DNA from: Protostelium mycophagum
Taxonomy: Eukaryota > Evosea > Variosea > Protosteliida > Protosteliaceae
Direction of reading: 5' to 3'
Length of the DNA stretch: 39,609 nucleotides
Assembly: GCA_002081555.1 (NCBI GenBank)
Contig: MZNV01000865.1
Coordinates: 1-39,609, forward strand
Each line of letters begins with the position of its first letter. The first letter of the stretch is position 1. Below, in pieces: positions 9,255 to 20,163 of the stretch. A program made the translations under genes and the position numbers. The notes beneath the pieces were generated by a model. It ran no database searches, had not been told where the DNA came from, and saw only the letters and a list, made by a program, of their open reading frames with translations.

Positions 9255-10986
9255 TTAAATGCATAAAGCAGCGATTGCGGTCAGCAAGACGGAGAGTACC
9301 ATTTTTCCTGAAGAATTGCCCTGTCTTGAAGTGCTTGGAAAGGTCGAGGGTGTGCTACCAGTATTACTCGTGGTATATGCAGAAGTAGTAGTTGGCTGGG
9401 AGCTTCCAATGGCGGTGATACCTTGTTGGAAATAATCCAGAACCACTGGGAGTGTCAAATTTGTCGTTACGACATTCTCTCCCGACAAAGTGTCAAAAAC
9501 GAGGGCGGGGCATTGAATTATGAAGGGAAGGATCTGTGAAATCTCAGTGAAATTTCATGAAAACCTCCGTACTTGAGCGATGACGTAGGAGGGAGGTGCG
9601 GCAAAGTCGAACTTGTCGGGGAAGGAATTATTTCCGGTGAGTGAATTTACATAGGAAGCGTGACGTCCCTCTACTGTGGCAAAAGTGGCCGCAACCTGAA
9701 TCTCTTGAGTCCAATTCTTTTTAACAACAAAACTCACAGTGGCCAAAGAACTGTCGGTTAAAGCCGCGATGTTGCCGTCATAGGCGACGACTCCTACGCG
9801 CTCGAATATTTGGGACAGCATGACAAATTGTTGTACAGAGGTTACGTTCGACGCAAAGGTGTAGTTGCAAGGCTGAACAGCCGCAGCGTTTCTCTGTATA
9901 TTTTTAGAGGAACACTTTGAAAGATGAATACATTGGACAAGGTCATGCGAAGAGCAGCGACATGATTAGCCTCTTGATCTCTGATGGTCTGGTAGTAGGA
10001 AAATTCGCGTGTACCATTGTAGCCGTTTTCGGAAAGAGAAGTGGCGTTAATTAACGTGGCGAAGGCGGTATCGTAAAAGTTGAGGCAGAAAGTTTCGACG
10101 GAAAGGGCCAAATTCAAGACTCTATTATCATTGATCTGCGGAAACTGAGTGATTTCCCCGAATCTACCGTTACCATGGCAGCGGGGGAGATGGTGACATT
10201 AGCGCCACCACTGGCAAATGTGGCATTCATGTTTCTGATGACATTCGCCAGAGTGGGAAGGGTCAAAGTCTGGCTGTTGACAGACACGGTTCCATTGTAA
10301 GTTGTTGTCATTATTGTAGTTGGGCAGTTTGAGAGGAAACTACCTGCTTGGGCCACCACGTCAGCGGGGGAAAGAGCATTGTCTGCAGGGAGGGGGAAGG
10401 GCACGATGTCTGTGATGGCATCAGTGTCATTTCCAAGTGTTAGAATGATTGATCACCAGTCAAGAGGTTGATGAAAGCGGTGTGTCTCCCTTCGACGGTG
10501 GCGATGGTCGCGGCGTATTGGAGCAGCAGGGGATTGGAGATATAAGGCACAGCCCCGTTATAAGCAGAGACTCCCAGAGACTCGACGTTAGACATGAAAG
10601 AGAGAAACTGGCTGACCGAAGTGAAAGGGGCGACGTTGTAAGTGCATGGTTGAACAGCTGGGTAACCTCTTTGGGAAAGGGTCATGTTGATGAAGGACAC
10701 GTGTGCGTTCTCTTGATCTCTGATCATGGTGATGTAGTTGTAGATGGTTGAATTATAACCAGCAGCCTCAAAATCGGAAACATTGAACCTTTAGAGGTTA
10801 GGTGTGATTGTGGCGTGAGCCTACTCACTGTTGAAGAGCGCGAGTGTAAAGTGAAGCCTCTAAATGTTCTAAGGTAAGGGCGAAGTTCAGTACATTGTTG
10901 TCATTGATGAAGGCAGCGGTCTGGTAACTGTTGAGTTGAGCTGCAGATAGCGTGAAGCAGAGGGTGAAGAGTAGAAAGTAGTTCAT
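9255..10986 (-). CDS. GPI-anchored tandem ferritin-like (Rds1-type) protein
   Basis: Begins with a signal peptide (MNYFLLFTLCFTLSAA). Two homologous ferritin-like four-helix domains follow. Repeat 1 has LEHLEASLYTRAL, MIRDQENAHVSF, NVESLGVSAYNG and TVEGRHTAFINLLTG. Repeat 2 has LSVETFCLNFY, TIRDQEANHVAAL, FERVGVVAYDG and TVEGRHASYVNSLTG. The paired Glu and ExxH residues that bind a di-iron centre in this superfamily are kept in both. A Ser/Thr-rich linker and a hydrophobic C-terminus (MVLSVLLTAIAALCI) indicate a GPI anchor. Fungal relatives (Rds1, PF13668-like) are stress induced; the reaction is unknown. Introns lie at about 10791-10834, 10415-10435, 10120-10160, 9900-9935 and 9500-9560. It ends 68 bp from the delta-tubulin stop (convergent). 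Confidence 0.8.
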
Positions 10987-11330
10987 GGTCGTAGTGTTGC
11001 TTTGTTAACAATGATCCGAGGGTTTCCGTATGTATTACACCGGTAATAACGTGTTTGTAATGTTTTGTCACGTTAAATTACCGAGAAAGAGAAATTACTT
11101 CCTGATCCGTGCCTGACTACGTCTATGCAACGAATTCTACGTGTACCGTGCAATACCGCTTCGATCACGTGTAAGTGAGCGATTTTCCTTTGGAAAATCC
11201 ACAATTGGGTTGTGCAGCTGCCAAAAAGGCGGGGTAAATATAAAAATGATAAAAAGTTAAATTTATGTACAAAAAAGGTGATAGAAGTGAAAATACAACC
11301 TAAACCCGGGTTGAACCGTTTTATAGATCT
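10987..11330. promoter_or_regulatory. Upstream region of ferritin-like gene with long dyad
   Basis: CGGTAATAACGTG (11041-11053) and its near-exact reverse complement CACGTTAAATTACCG (11069-11083) form a dyad 55-97 bp upstream of the ferritin-like start. This could be a dimeric factor site. No gene is seen in the gap. Confidence 0.5.
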
Positions 11331-11930
11331 TCAGAGGTGTCTTTGGCACTGTGGCGAGATGGTGCGTCCCTTAGCCACATGAAAGCGGAACGTGTACCAC
11401 TCCTGTGCTGTCCCCGTCCTGACCGCCTTGGCAAACATGCGGTAAAATCTGTTGAGGCGGTAGATGTAACGAGCGTTATAAACAGTGATTTGGCTTTCTC
11501 TGCACAGCTGGGCCTTCGCGAACTCGTAGTGTCCTCCGTGGGTGGCGATGTTTGGATATACGGCTTGGTCGAGAGGCAGAGTGGAGTCCAAAATGATGTC
11601 TCCATTTGTTCCTGTGAAGATACCTCCGCCGATGTTGTCCACATAATTCAGAGGTACACCGGCATTGACTGTCTGATTTCCCATGAAATAGTAAAGAGAG
11701 GTCAACTCCTCTTTGACAGTCATGTTGAGGCGTCTGGTGAAATGTGCCCATTCGCGAGTGAGCTCTTGGAAGGTACTCATCTCGCATCGAAACAGCTCTT
11801 CTGAAATTCCAACTTGATCTCGCGCTCTGCTGTCCACACAGAACGGATCGTTTGCGTTGCTGGCCGGCTCATGACCCAGAGCGCAGCAGATCTGAGAGGC
11901 CAAGATGACAAGTGAGAAGCTTTTCCACAT
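11331..11930 (-). CDS. Small secreted protein, intronless
   Basis: The likely start is the ATG at 11930, giving a signal peptide (MWKSFSLVILASQICCALG). An in-frame ORF extends upstream to 12014 but lacks a signal-like start, so I prefer 11930. The mature part (about 180 residues) has a few Cys residues, an N-glycosylation site (NQTV) and a Tyr/Arg-rich end (NARYIYRLNRFYRM). I do not recognise the family. It is the only gene of its size here without introns. The neighbouring gene on the same strand is the secreted ferritin-like protein. Confidence 0.6.
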   Translation of the reverse strand: MWKSFSLVILASQICCALGHEPASNANDPFCVDSRARDQVGISEELFRCEMSTFQELTREWAHFTRRLNMTVKEELTSLYYFMGNQTVNAGVPLNYVDNIGGGIFTGTNGDIILDSTLPLDQAVYPNIATHGGHYEFAKAQLCRESQITVYNARYIYRLNRFYRMFAKAVRTGTAQEWYTFRFHVAKGRTISPQCQRHL

Positions 11931-12613
11931 GGTGGGGAATATGAAAATAAAGGGCTGATAATGATACGACCATAGAGAGGGGCACTTGATGACACATAGG
12001 GCTTCAAATGACAAAAGATAAGCTTTGACACCGCAAGATCAAAAATTCATACATCTCAAAGCCTATTTCCGTTGGCACTTTCGGCCTCTTTCTTTGGTCT
12101 GTTTCCACGACCCGCAAAAAATAAAAATAGCACAATTGATTCTACAATGTTGTAGTTTATGAATATTTTACTCAGTCCGGCTGAAGTCCCCGGAAAGTGC
12201 CAACTTTTTCATAGAACCCGCAAGGAAATATTCACGTGCGGCGGAGACGACAAGGCACCACGATCTACGGTAACTGACGTGGGAAAGATGTGCAGACTAA
12301 CGGGGGTTCGCGCTTGATTGCGACCGAGAAGTAGCCCTGGCATCAGCATTTTTTGATAATTTTAAAAAATGAAAACTTCCACAGAATTTCGGAATTTTTG
12401 ACAGCTTCCCTCGCAATTCTCAGAAGTTCAAGCACGAACATGCAGAAGCTCTGTCTGTTCAAATAGAAGGAGCAGCGCTCAACCTGGATAAATAATAAGG
12501 AAGGGAAAATCCGGTGATTATTCTGCTCTAATCTTTGGCCTCTGAGGCTATTCACTTTGCGTTCAACGCTCTCGCACACACGCAGTAACACATTACACGC
12601 TACCACTCCAAAC
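11931..12613. other. Divergent intergenic region
   Basis: This 683-bp gap lies between the secreted protein (minus) and GH72 (plus), so it should carry both promoters. It contains a near-palindrome TCTACAATGTTGTAGT (about 12151-12166), a fused variant of the dispersed TCTACAAC word. The long minus ORF at 12343-12753 has no intron or domain support. Confidence 0.5.
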
Positions 12614-14476
12614 ATGACGACGTACCATCTTATTTTTGTCCTATCATATCTCATCTCTGCTGTCTTCGCCGCCTCCAACCCTGTCATCATCAAGGGCAAC
12701 AAGTTCTTTGACAGTGTCACCGGTACGACGACACTTACTCTGATCAATCGCATCTGACAATCGACAGGAGAACAATTTTACATTATCGGTGTAGATTACC
12801 AACCCTCCGCTGATCCTCTGGCTGATGTCAACGGTCTCAACAGAGATATCCCCCTCTTAAAAGCACTCAACGTCAACTCCATTCGTGTCTACTCCACAGA
12901 CCCAGCCGTCAATCATGACGCGGGCATGGCACTGCTCTCCGATGCAGGAATCTATGTGATGCTCGATGCATCTTCACCAGACACCTCCATCATACCAGAT
13001 GAGCCCCAGTGGAACTTGAGAATTTTCGACGGCTACAAGCGTAAAATTGACGCTTTCGCTCGCTACAGGTGATCCCACCAAATAATCATAATGACTAAAT
13101 GATGAAGCAACCTCTTGGGATTTTTGGCGGGCAATGAAGTTGTCAACAACAATAACGAAACAATCTCAGCACCCTTCATCAAGGCTTCTGTCAGAGATGT
13201 CAAGGCGTACATCAGCTCGCTGGGCCTCTCTGTTCCTGTGGGATATGCCGCCACCGATGTTGACGCGAACATCCCTCTTCAGGTGAATCATCAAGCGATG
13301 ATTAAGAGTAAACTGACGTTGACAGGCCTTCCTTGATTGTTTGAGCAGAGAGACCCAAGTGGATTTCTACGGGCTCAACACCTACAGGTATGAGCTTTAA
13401 CAAAAAGGACAACTTGTCTGCCGCCAAAAATGATTGTCTGACATATACCAGATGGTGCGGTGACAGCAACTACCAAGAGTCCTTCAGCTTTTTTGAGAAC
13501 CAATTTGGCAACTACGACGCACCTTTCATTCTGACAGAGTACGGATGCAACCAGCCCTCTCCCAGAATTTTCTCCGAAGTCCAAGCTATGTACGGACCGG
13601 AGATGACAGACTATCTTGCTGGAGGTTTTGTCTATGAATGGTCTCAAGAGGTAAACTTCTTCTTTTCATTGTACAAAAAGACTGATTTGTAATAGGAGAA
13701 TGAGTACGGGCTGGTCCAAGTAAATGCGGACCAGACTGTCACACTCTTACCAGACTATGAGGCTTTGAAACAGCAACTCACCTCCATCAACCCCACTAAA
13801 GCGACCCTCGACGGTACTCCCGGTGGAGATAGAGTGGTACAACAATGTCCAGCAGTTACAAACACCTTCTTGTCTTCTTCTGCAGCCCTCCCTCCCACCC
13901 CCGACGCCGAGGTGAATCCAACGAAACTTGCTGGAAAATTCTGAACGTTCTCAGGACTGTTCATGCATCTACAACTCTCTCACTTGTGTGGTCACAACTA
14001 CTGATACCGCATTGATTCAAGGAGCTTTGGATTACATCTGCGGGGTCATCTCCTGTGAAGACGTGGATACCAACCCTACAGCCGGTACCTACGGATTTTA
14101 TTCGGCCTGTACATATGAGCAGAGAAACTCTTACATCCTCTCTGCTTACTATAAGGCTTACGGACCTTCTCAAGGCTCCAGCGCTTGTACTTTCAACGGG
14201 GTCGCGACTGTGGTCACACCCTCAGGACAGTGTGGCATCACATTACCCACAAGATCCACTCAGACCCCAACACCCACCTCTGTCACCCCATCCACCCCTG
14301 TCGTACCCGTTACCAGCAGTGCAGAAACCCCCACCCCTACGTCTAACACACCCTCGACTGTGTCTGAGATTGATATCCCAGAGGACACAGTGAACAGACC
14401 TCAGCCCTTTTCTGGAACCAATGGATTGTTACCTTTGGCACTTGTCATCGTGACCATCACGGCTCTGTTACTCTGA
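12614..14476 (+). CDS. GH72 beta-1,3-glucanosyltransferase with X8/CBM43 domain
   Basis: Elongates beta-1,3-glucan chains at the cell surface. The order is: signal peptide ([19 protein letters not shown]); GH72 catalytic domain ([34 protein letters not shown]) with acid/base Glu in FLAGNEV and nucleophile Glu in LTEYGCN; a Cys-rich X8/CBM43 domain ([12 protein letters not shown]...ALDYICG); a Pro/Thr/Ser-rich linker; and a hydrophobic C-terminus ([16 protein letters not shown]) typical of GPI anchoring. Six GT-AG introns, for example starting near 12722, 13069, 13282, 13388, 13651 and 13911. Architecture and length match fungal Gas1/Gel proteins. GH72 is known mainly from fungi, so shared ancestry or transfer is a real question. 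Confidence 0.92.
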
Positions 14477-14566
14477 TAAAATCCATATTTTTGAAAAAGG
14501 AATTTATTATTGTTGTTGTCTATTTTACAACGAATCAGACACCGCCATCTCACTTTTTTTCAAAAC

Positions 14567-16082
14567 ATGATGTTGAGATTAACACGCCCCTCTATCTTGA
14601 GAACACCTCAACGCCTTCAGATCTCTCCTCTCAGATGTAACATCACACCCATTAGACACTACAAGAAAGAAGGTATCGAGCTGAGGAAGGGAGATCTGAT
14701 TTCACACAAGGGTAGAGTTTTTGAAGTCAGGTTTGTTTGAATCAAAGGCACTTAACATCCATTTAAAGTGATAGATCTGCACAAGAGTCTTCTGCTGGAC
14801 GCCGTGAGACGTTTGTTCAGATGGAATTATTTGACATCAAGAAGAAAGTTAAGGTTATGGACCGGTTTCGCGCTTCTGATGAGCTGGAAGGTGATTTGTT
14901 TATATAATGAACAGGATTGAAAAACGTGTAGTGATCGAGCTGGAATACACAGAATGTGAATTTGAAGGACCATCAGAGGATGGAAAAGCTTGGCTCTGGA
15001 AAAATGAAGACGACGAGGTAATTGACCTCTCCGTCTCATTACGCTCACAGACATAGGTCATCAAGGTTGGAAAAGACGTATTGAGTGATGATATCGCCTC
15101 TTTCATCGAAGGTTAGTGATTCAGATGTGTCTGTGGCACAGCTGCCGCCGTCAGCTCAACAAGAATGCCAAATTGTATTTGTACCTGCAAATTTCCTCGA
15201 ATTTCCTGCGACAGTACCACGAATGAGCCAAGACAGACCATTTCAACAAAAGAATTATACACCTCATAATTCTATAAATAGAAATAAAAAACTGAGCTTT
15301 GTACAGTTGGAGACGAGCTAAACTTACGCATTCACGAAGGAAAGGTGATTACATCGAACTCTCGAATTTTTATTCAAACAAAAAACTTGTCGCAGCGACG
15401 ATCTTGTCCTTGTCATCAAGCTATAAATACAAATAAAATTCACCTTCTTTCTGGCAGATCTGTTGAATTGTAGATGAATTGCGCTCTACAGCGTACAACC
15501 TTGCGGCAGAGCCGCACAGGGTCTTTGGAATTCCACCAAAACAATGACATAACGGACACAGGTCTTAGACGTAGAAATACCTCAGTATTTTGAGATAGAG
15601 GCCCAAATCGTGCAGCCGGGAGCAAGAGAGTCGAGAGTTACCCTCAAAAATGGAAGGGTCATCAACGGTATTATTTTAGACGACATTTTTAACTTGGAAA
15701 ACAGTCGGTGTTTTGCCTTGTGACACTCCAAATAATGGAGCTGCGCCAAAGTACAATTTGTTTTGTGAAGTGTGGTTGCGGCTGCCGCAAAGATGCCAGA
15801 AGTGATTGTTTTGTTGGTGCTTTTGCATTCTTTTAGTGAGTATTTTTGACGATTTGTGGCAACGCCGCAAACACCACGACATTTGGTCCATCTACAATGC
15901 TGTTTTGTAACGTGAAAATCGCGGTATGCAACCCTGAATGGAGATGCGTCTATGTTGTGACTTCAAAGTCATTACAAAACAAGTGATGCATTGTCTGATT
16001 ACTTGCAGCGCCTGCATACATCAAAGAGGGAGATTTATTGCAGATCAAATCAGAGGACCTCAAGTTCCACAAGAAGTTGTGA
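14567..16082 (+). CDS. Organellar elongation factor P
   Basis: EF-P helps ribosomes through difficult peptide bonds. The Arg-rich start (MMLRLTRPSILRTPQRLQ) looks like a mitochondrial presequence. Domain I: GIELRKGDLISHKGRVFEV, MELFDIKKKVKVMDRF. Domain II: VGDELNLRIHEGK joined to VLDVEIPQYFEIEA. Domain III: IVQPGARESRVTLKNGR joined to APAYIKEGDLLQI. Exons: 14567-14730, 14769-14890, 14932-15017, 15057-15111, 15307-15344, 15562-15667, 16009-16082. The first three introns are 38-41 nt; the last three are 195, 217 and 341 nt, very long for this window, and carry GC-rich palindromes. Bacterial-type EF-P in a eukaryote points to an organelle origin. Confidence 0.85.
15112..15306 (+). other. Enlarged EF-P intron (195 nt)
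   Basis: GT-AG intron, phase fixed by the flanking EF-P domain. It contains an 80-codon open frame that looks coding but would break the EF-P fold, and an A/T stretch CTATAAATAGAAATAAAAA, which resembles CTATAAATACAAATAAAAT in the next intron. Confidence 0.7.
15345..15561 (+). other. Enlarged EF-P intron (217 nt)
   Basis: Joins EF-P exons encoding HEGK and VLDVEIP. It contains the hairpin TGCGGC-AGA-GCCGCA at 15502-15516 and shares an AT-rich block with the preceding intron. Confidence 0.7.
15668..16008 (+). other. Enlarged EF-P intron (341 nt)
   Basis: Contains the perfect palindrome TTGCGGCTGCCGCAA (15776-15790) and a second related hairpin TTGTGGC-AAC-GCCGCAA (15854-15870) with one G-T pair. 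It could host a small RNA or be a decayed short transposon; neither is shown. Confidence 0.7.
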
Positions 16083-16317
16083 TCTGAAATAAACTAAAGA
16101 CATTTCGTGTTCATGATGTAAAGATGTCCTCGTGGAATCTTTGGGCCAGTTGTGTTTGAATCGCAACTGCTCCTCCAGCTAAAGAAAGAACTTGCAGGCT
16201 CAGCATCATGTGCACATGATGGACATGTACAATTTTGAGATATCCAAATCCACAGAGACAAAACAACTAAAAGAGACATATTCCATTCCTCGTTTATTTT
16301 ACAGCTCTTCAAAATGT

Positions 16318-17615
16318 CTATACATTGTACATAGTCACACCGCCCATTGGCCCTGCCATGTGTCCTCCTTGCATCATTCTGATCTTGTAATCTTGCATCT
16401 CGAACCACCGTAGTCTATCTCTCGTCGAGTTTAGTTCTTGTCTCAGGAGGGTGAGCTCTTGCAGCAACATCATGTGCGTGGTATTCGAACTCGTGGGCAT
16501 GATCGGTGATGAGCTAGGAGGTGCCACTGGTAGAGGTGTGGATTCTTTCTGTCCAGAGTTCAACAAATGCAAAAGAGATGGCAGTGCAGAGGCGTGATGG
16601 TGGCTCGGCAGCATGGTGGGTTCTGAGGCTCTTCTCATGTTTCTCAGAGATTCTTCAGCTTGTTCTTGTAATGTCTTCTGCTCGGCTTGTTCTTTGTGGG
16701 ATTTTGTGAATTTGCCAGGGAGGGGAGGGGTGACGTCATAGGAGGGGTCAGAGCTGGGAGAGCCGGGGGGTGTTGTAGAACGTGGCAACACATCACTCAA
16801 TATTCTGGCGGCTCTGTCTCTCTCTCCCTTTGGTATCTTCTTGTTTATATGTGCCATCTTGCGAATAGTCTTGAGGATCTTAAACAATTAGAAGGTGGTT
16901 GGTGCATGATTACTTACAGAATAAGCGTATTCTTCGTCGTTCTGCGCGGCGAGTTGTTCTAACAGGGGAAGGAGTCCCTCTTCTGGGTGGTTCTGGGTGA
17001 TGTCAGATACAGTAGACCCTATGACATGACGGATTGGATTCTCACCTCTATGATCTTCTGAAACTTTTTGAGTTTCTCTCTATTTGTGGGAGAGGTAACA
17101 TCGGGTTCGTAAGACCTCTGCCACTGTCCTCTCACAGTTGTGCACCTCTGAAAAATAGCGGAAGCGCAAGCATTTACGGAAGCAACTATAGACAACTAGT
17201 ATATTTTAGAACGATCTTCATTGCAAGTGTTGTTCTTACAATTTCAAGAGGGGTGAGCTGGGCCATTGGCTTCTCAAAGAAAGCTAAACGCTTTTCACCC
17301 AGCTCTAAATATCTTCTCAAACGTGGCAAAACCTGGCTGAATGAGACGGGTCTCGAGTTACGCTTGTATCATCCTGACCTCTTCATTATGCAGCTGAGAG
17401 GCACTCTTGCAGGTCCAAGGTCCTTCGTAGATACCCCAAACCTTCTTCTTCATTCTGCCGCTGCTCATCTTCTTTGTACTCTGGTTGTGCCTTCGTTGAT
17501 GCACTACTTCTGTTCCAATGCCGCCCGACCGTTCTGGAACAATATCCCCCAGCGCGAGTGTTGTTGTGACACTTTCGGCCCTTGTGCAAAATGAAATAAC
17601 CGAGTTCTCTATCAA
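16318..17615 (-). CDS. Unknown coiled-coil protein
   Basis: A chain of exons: 16318-16878; 16918-16992; about 17047-17148; about 17240-17335; then a 5' part near 17360-17480. Together they encode an Arg/Lys-rich helical region (PRLRRYLELGEKRLAFFEK, NREKLKKFQKIIENHPEEGL, QLAAQNDEEYAYSILKTI), a Pro/Ser/His-rich middle (PRSTTPPGSPSSDPSYD) and a C-terminal coiled coil (MMLLQELTLLRQELNSTRDR). The start is not certain: candidates are the ATG at about 17472 and the open frame up to 17615. One intron would be only 25 nt. I do not recognise the family. It converges on EF-P (gap about 235 bp). Confidence 0.55.
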
Positions 17616-17717
17616 TTTTCGACAGTTCGCATGGAATTTGAGAATTTCGCGGCCAATTTGGCACCCGGAAGATAATAAATCGCCGAATTCGGATCTTTCG
17701 TGTCATATTTCACTCGG

Positions 17718-18003
17718 TTATTTGCGAAATTCACTGAAATTGGAGAATTCTTTCGGGGTTAATGTGCGGAGGTAGCGTTACTCTACCGCGATAGTAAACG
17801 ACGTTTCCGAGAAAGATACGTTCCCGGGTGGACGGTGACATCTGTTTCCGGCCTACAAACCGACATTTGGTTGTAGAACGTGCTAACACCCCGTGTGTGG
17901 TGGCTTTGGTCGCCTTTTCGTATGAGGTGCTGCCACACTTTTTGGGCTTCTCGGAAAATTCCTTTCGCGTCCGACACCCAAAGTTTTCTTTTGTGTGATG
18001 CAT
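17718..18003 (-). CDS. Possible tiny basic protein
   Basis: Four short exons joined by three ordinary GT-AG introns (37-54 nt) give a protein of about 50 residues beginning MHHTKENFGVAAPHTKRR and ending YLSRKRRLLSREFRK. It is very basic, like small ribosomal or organellar proteins, but no family is recognised. The start lies 6 bp from the DDI1 stop. A run of other open frames just downstream (about 17590-17700) remains unexplained. Confidence 0.35.
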
Positions 18004-18009
18004 GACGTT

Positions 18010-20163
18010 TTATCCAAACAAAATACCAGCGGCTATTTCTGGGTTGCCATTCGCTGTTCGCAGGGCTTGGATGACTTGGTCTCGCGGAAATCCAAAGCCC
18101 ATGAGCTGCGAAATAATCGCCTCCGAATTTGGGTTTTGTGCCTGCGGTTGTTGGGTTTGTTGCGGCTAAATGTCATGAGTAAGGGTTAGGCGGATATTTG
18201 ACAGGAAGCTGATAACATTTTTTGTGGTTCCGCCCTTCGGGGATGGCGGAACTTCTTGCGCACCCCCGAGAACACTTTCGGAGTTCCGACATTCTTGCAA
18301 TCCTTCCGACTTTTTGGTTCACTTTGTAAACACAGCTTCTGATCATAAAGAATCGCTGGAGACTCACTTGTGTTGGTCTCTGCTGATTGTTTGCGTTCAT
18401 CTGTTCTGGTGTCGGTACCACAACGGCGGGAATCTGAACAGTGGAATTCTCCTTGGACTTCTCAATGTTGCCAGAACCTGAGAGAATCATCCCCCGCCTT
18501 TTTTCGAATTTTGAAATTCAAAATTACCTCGGAGAACGGGGCCAGAGGCTTCTTCTGGAGCATCGTCTTTGAACCGGTCAGGAAGATCCTTTTCAGACAA
18601 AAAGGGTGTGCTTATCTCCCCAATTCGCAAGACTCCTTTTATACTTCAGTAAAGAATCATAAAAAATCATTTCAAAATAAACAAAAATTTACCGTCTTTG
18701 AGATCAATGCAGCACTGGTGACGTCTGAGCATGTCCAACCCAAAAAGAAAATCTACAGATTGCTCTTCTAAAATAGAGAAGGAGCACGGTAAGAACGTGT
18801 CACCGATTTTGATCTGTGCCAAGTGAACTCTGCCCACAATACGACAAGTTCCAACTCCTTTCAAAATTAAGTTTACACCATTGTAGTACGTCATTATTTC
18901 ATTTGGAAAGATCTCATCGTTTCTATTTTTGGCACCAGAAATTCCAAATATATTTGACAATCTACAACGAGGTAAAAAAACTCCCGGAATTTGTACCTTT
19001 CGCTATGCCTTGGTATCTTTTGTCTATAAGTCTCTCTATTCCCACACGCTTCGCGCAGTCCAAACTCATGATTGTAGACTGCGCACCACTGTCGACAAAA
19101 GCTTTGAGAGGGTGTCCGTTGACTGCACAGTCGATGCTGTGGAATTCAGTGATTCGGTTTTTATAATTGTTCTGGGAATTTGTGCCACACAAATATATTT
19201 TAATATGTAGAAGCGATCTTGCGGCTTTACAATCGTACCGTACACAGTAAATGCAGGCTGAAGCTCTCAAACATATTTTAAGACATCACAGAATTCCGCT
19301 CACTATAGCATGATGACCCTTGCAAAACTTTCTGGTATGTGTTCCATCGCATTGGTCATATTCTCAGCGACATTCTCCATCCTGATTTCTTCTTCTATAG
19401 CACGTTGAGCTTCCACGTCGAATGGATCGGCGTTCAGTCTTGCCTGTGAAAAGTCAGTGAAATTTCACTAGAATTTAGATTTCTTCTATGAGATTGGAGA
19501 ATCGGTGGGTTTTGAGACTTACAGCCCTCCGTTGATTTTCTCTCTCTTCATTTTGCCTTTGTTCTACTGCTGCAACAAACTGTTCGATGATTCTGAGGTC
19601 GCCACTGAGCACGGCTTCCCCCAGTTGTGGGTTGGTCTGTCTGTCGTCAATTTTTGTTGTGTCTTTCAAAGTGAATGACATGATTCTCATTGTGTACATG
19701 TGTTGAAAGAATATGAAAGGGCAACGCTGAAGCCGAGAGTAGTTAAATGTAAAACACATGCAAATGCGAGAGGATGATTGAAGACATTATCCTCACACTC
19801 AAGATCTGCTGCAAGAGATCGGGATTATTTCTGGCTTGCTGTAAGAACTGTTGTGCTGAGGCGGTTCGGTTCTGAGCGACGGGTGCTGCTTGTCCGCGGG
19901 TTACGAAAATGAGATCACCCGACACGATGCCTCTCTGATCTAATCTGTGGAGGTCGTGTAATTGTTGCCCATTGTGAACCAAAATCTGTTGTGCGGCCGG
20001 AATGTTTGTCTGAGACGACTGAGTGAGGAATGAGAAAGTTAAAGATACTCACGTTCACTTCGATGACTGTTTTAAGACTCTGTATGGTTTCTGTTGACGT
20101 GATATCGACTTGAAATACGTCATCTTGGTCAGTCGAGATGGTGAGGTTGATGATAGTTGCCAT
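18010..20163 (-). CDS. DDI1: DDI1-type ubiquitin-receptor aspartic protease
   Basis: Shuttle protein that delivers or cleaves ubiquitinated proteins at the proteasome. N-terminal ubiquitin-like domain ([41 protein letters not shown]); helical linker ([40 protein letters not shown]); a retropepsin-like protease fold with active site [10 protein letters not shown], then [14 protein letters not shown]; and a C-terminal UBA domain ([17 protein letters not shown]). All key parts are present, so it is probably functional. Introns are longer than usual here, for example 19137-19303 (167 nt) and 18166-18367 (202 nt), the latter holding a stable hairpin. It shares a 162-bp divergent promoter with NC2-alpha. 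Confidence 0.93.
18166..18367 (-). other. Enlarged DDI1 intron with strong hairpin
   Basis: The 202-nt intron contains GTTCCGCC (18228-18235) and GGCGGAAC (18246-18253), a perfect 8-bp stem. The loop includes CCCTTCGGGG, which can form a nested UUCG-type hairpin. Several short ORFs overlapping it on both strands are not coding. Confidence 0.75.

Noticed and set aside
10449-10751. 100-codon plus ORF
   Set aside because: Antisense of the first ferritin-like repeat.
15085-15321. 79-codon ORF (ECQIVFVPANFLEF...) first taken as the EF-P C-terminus
   Set aside because: Splicing 15111 to 15307 gives a much better EF-P domain II (VGDELNLRIHEGK then VLDVEIP); the ORF lies inside that intron.
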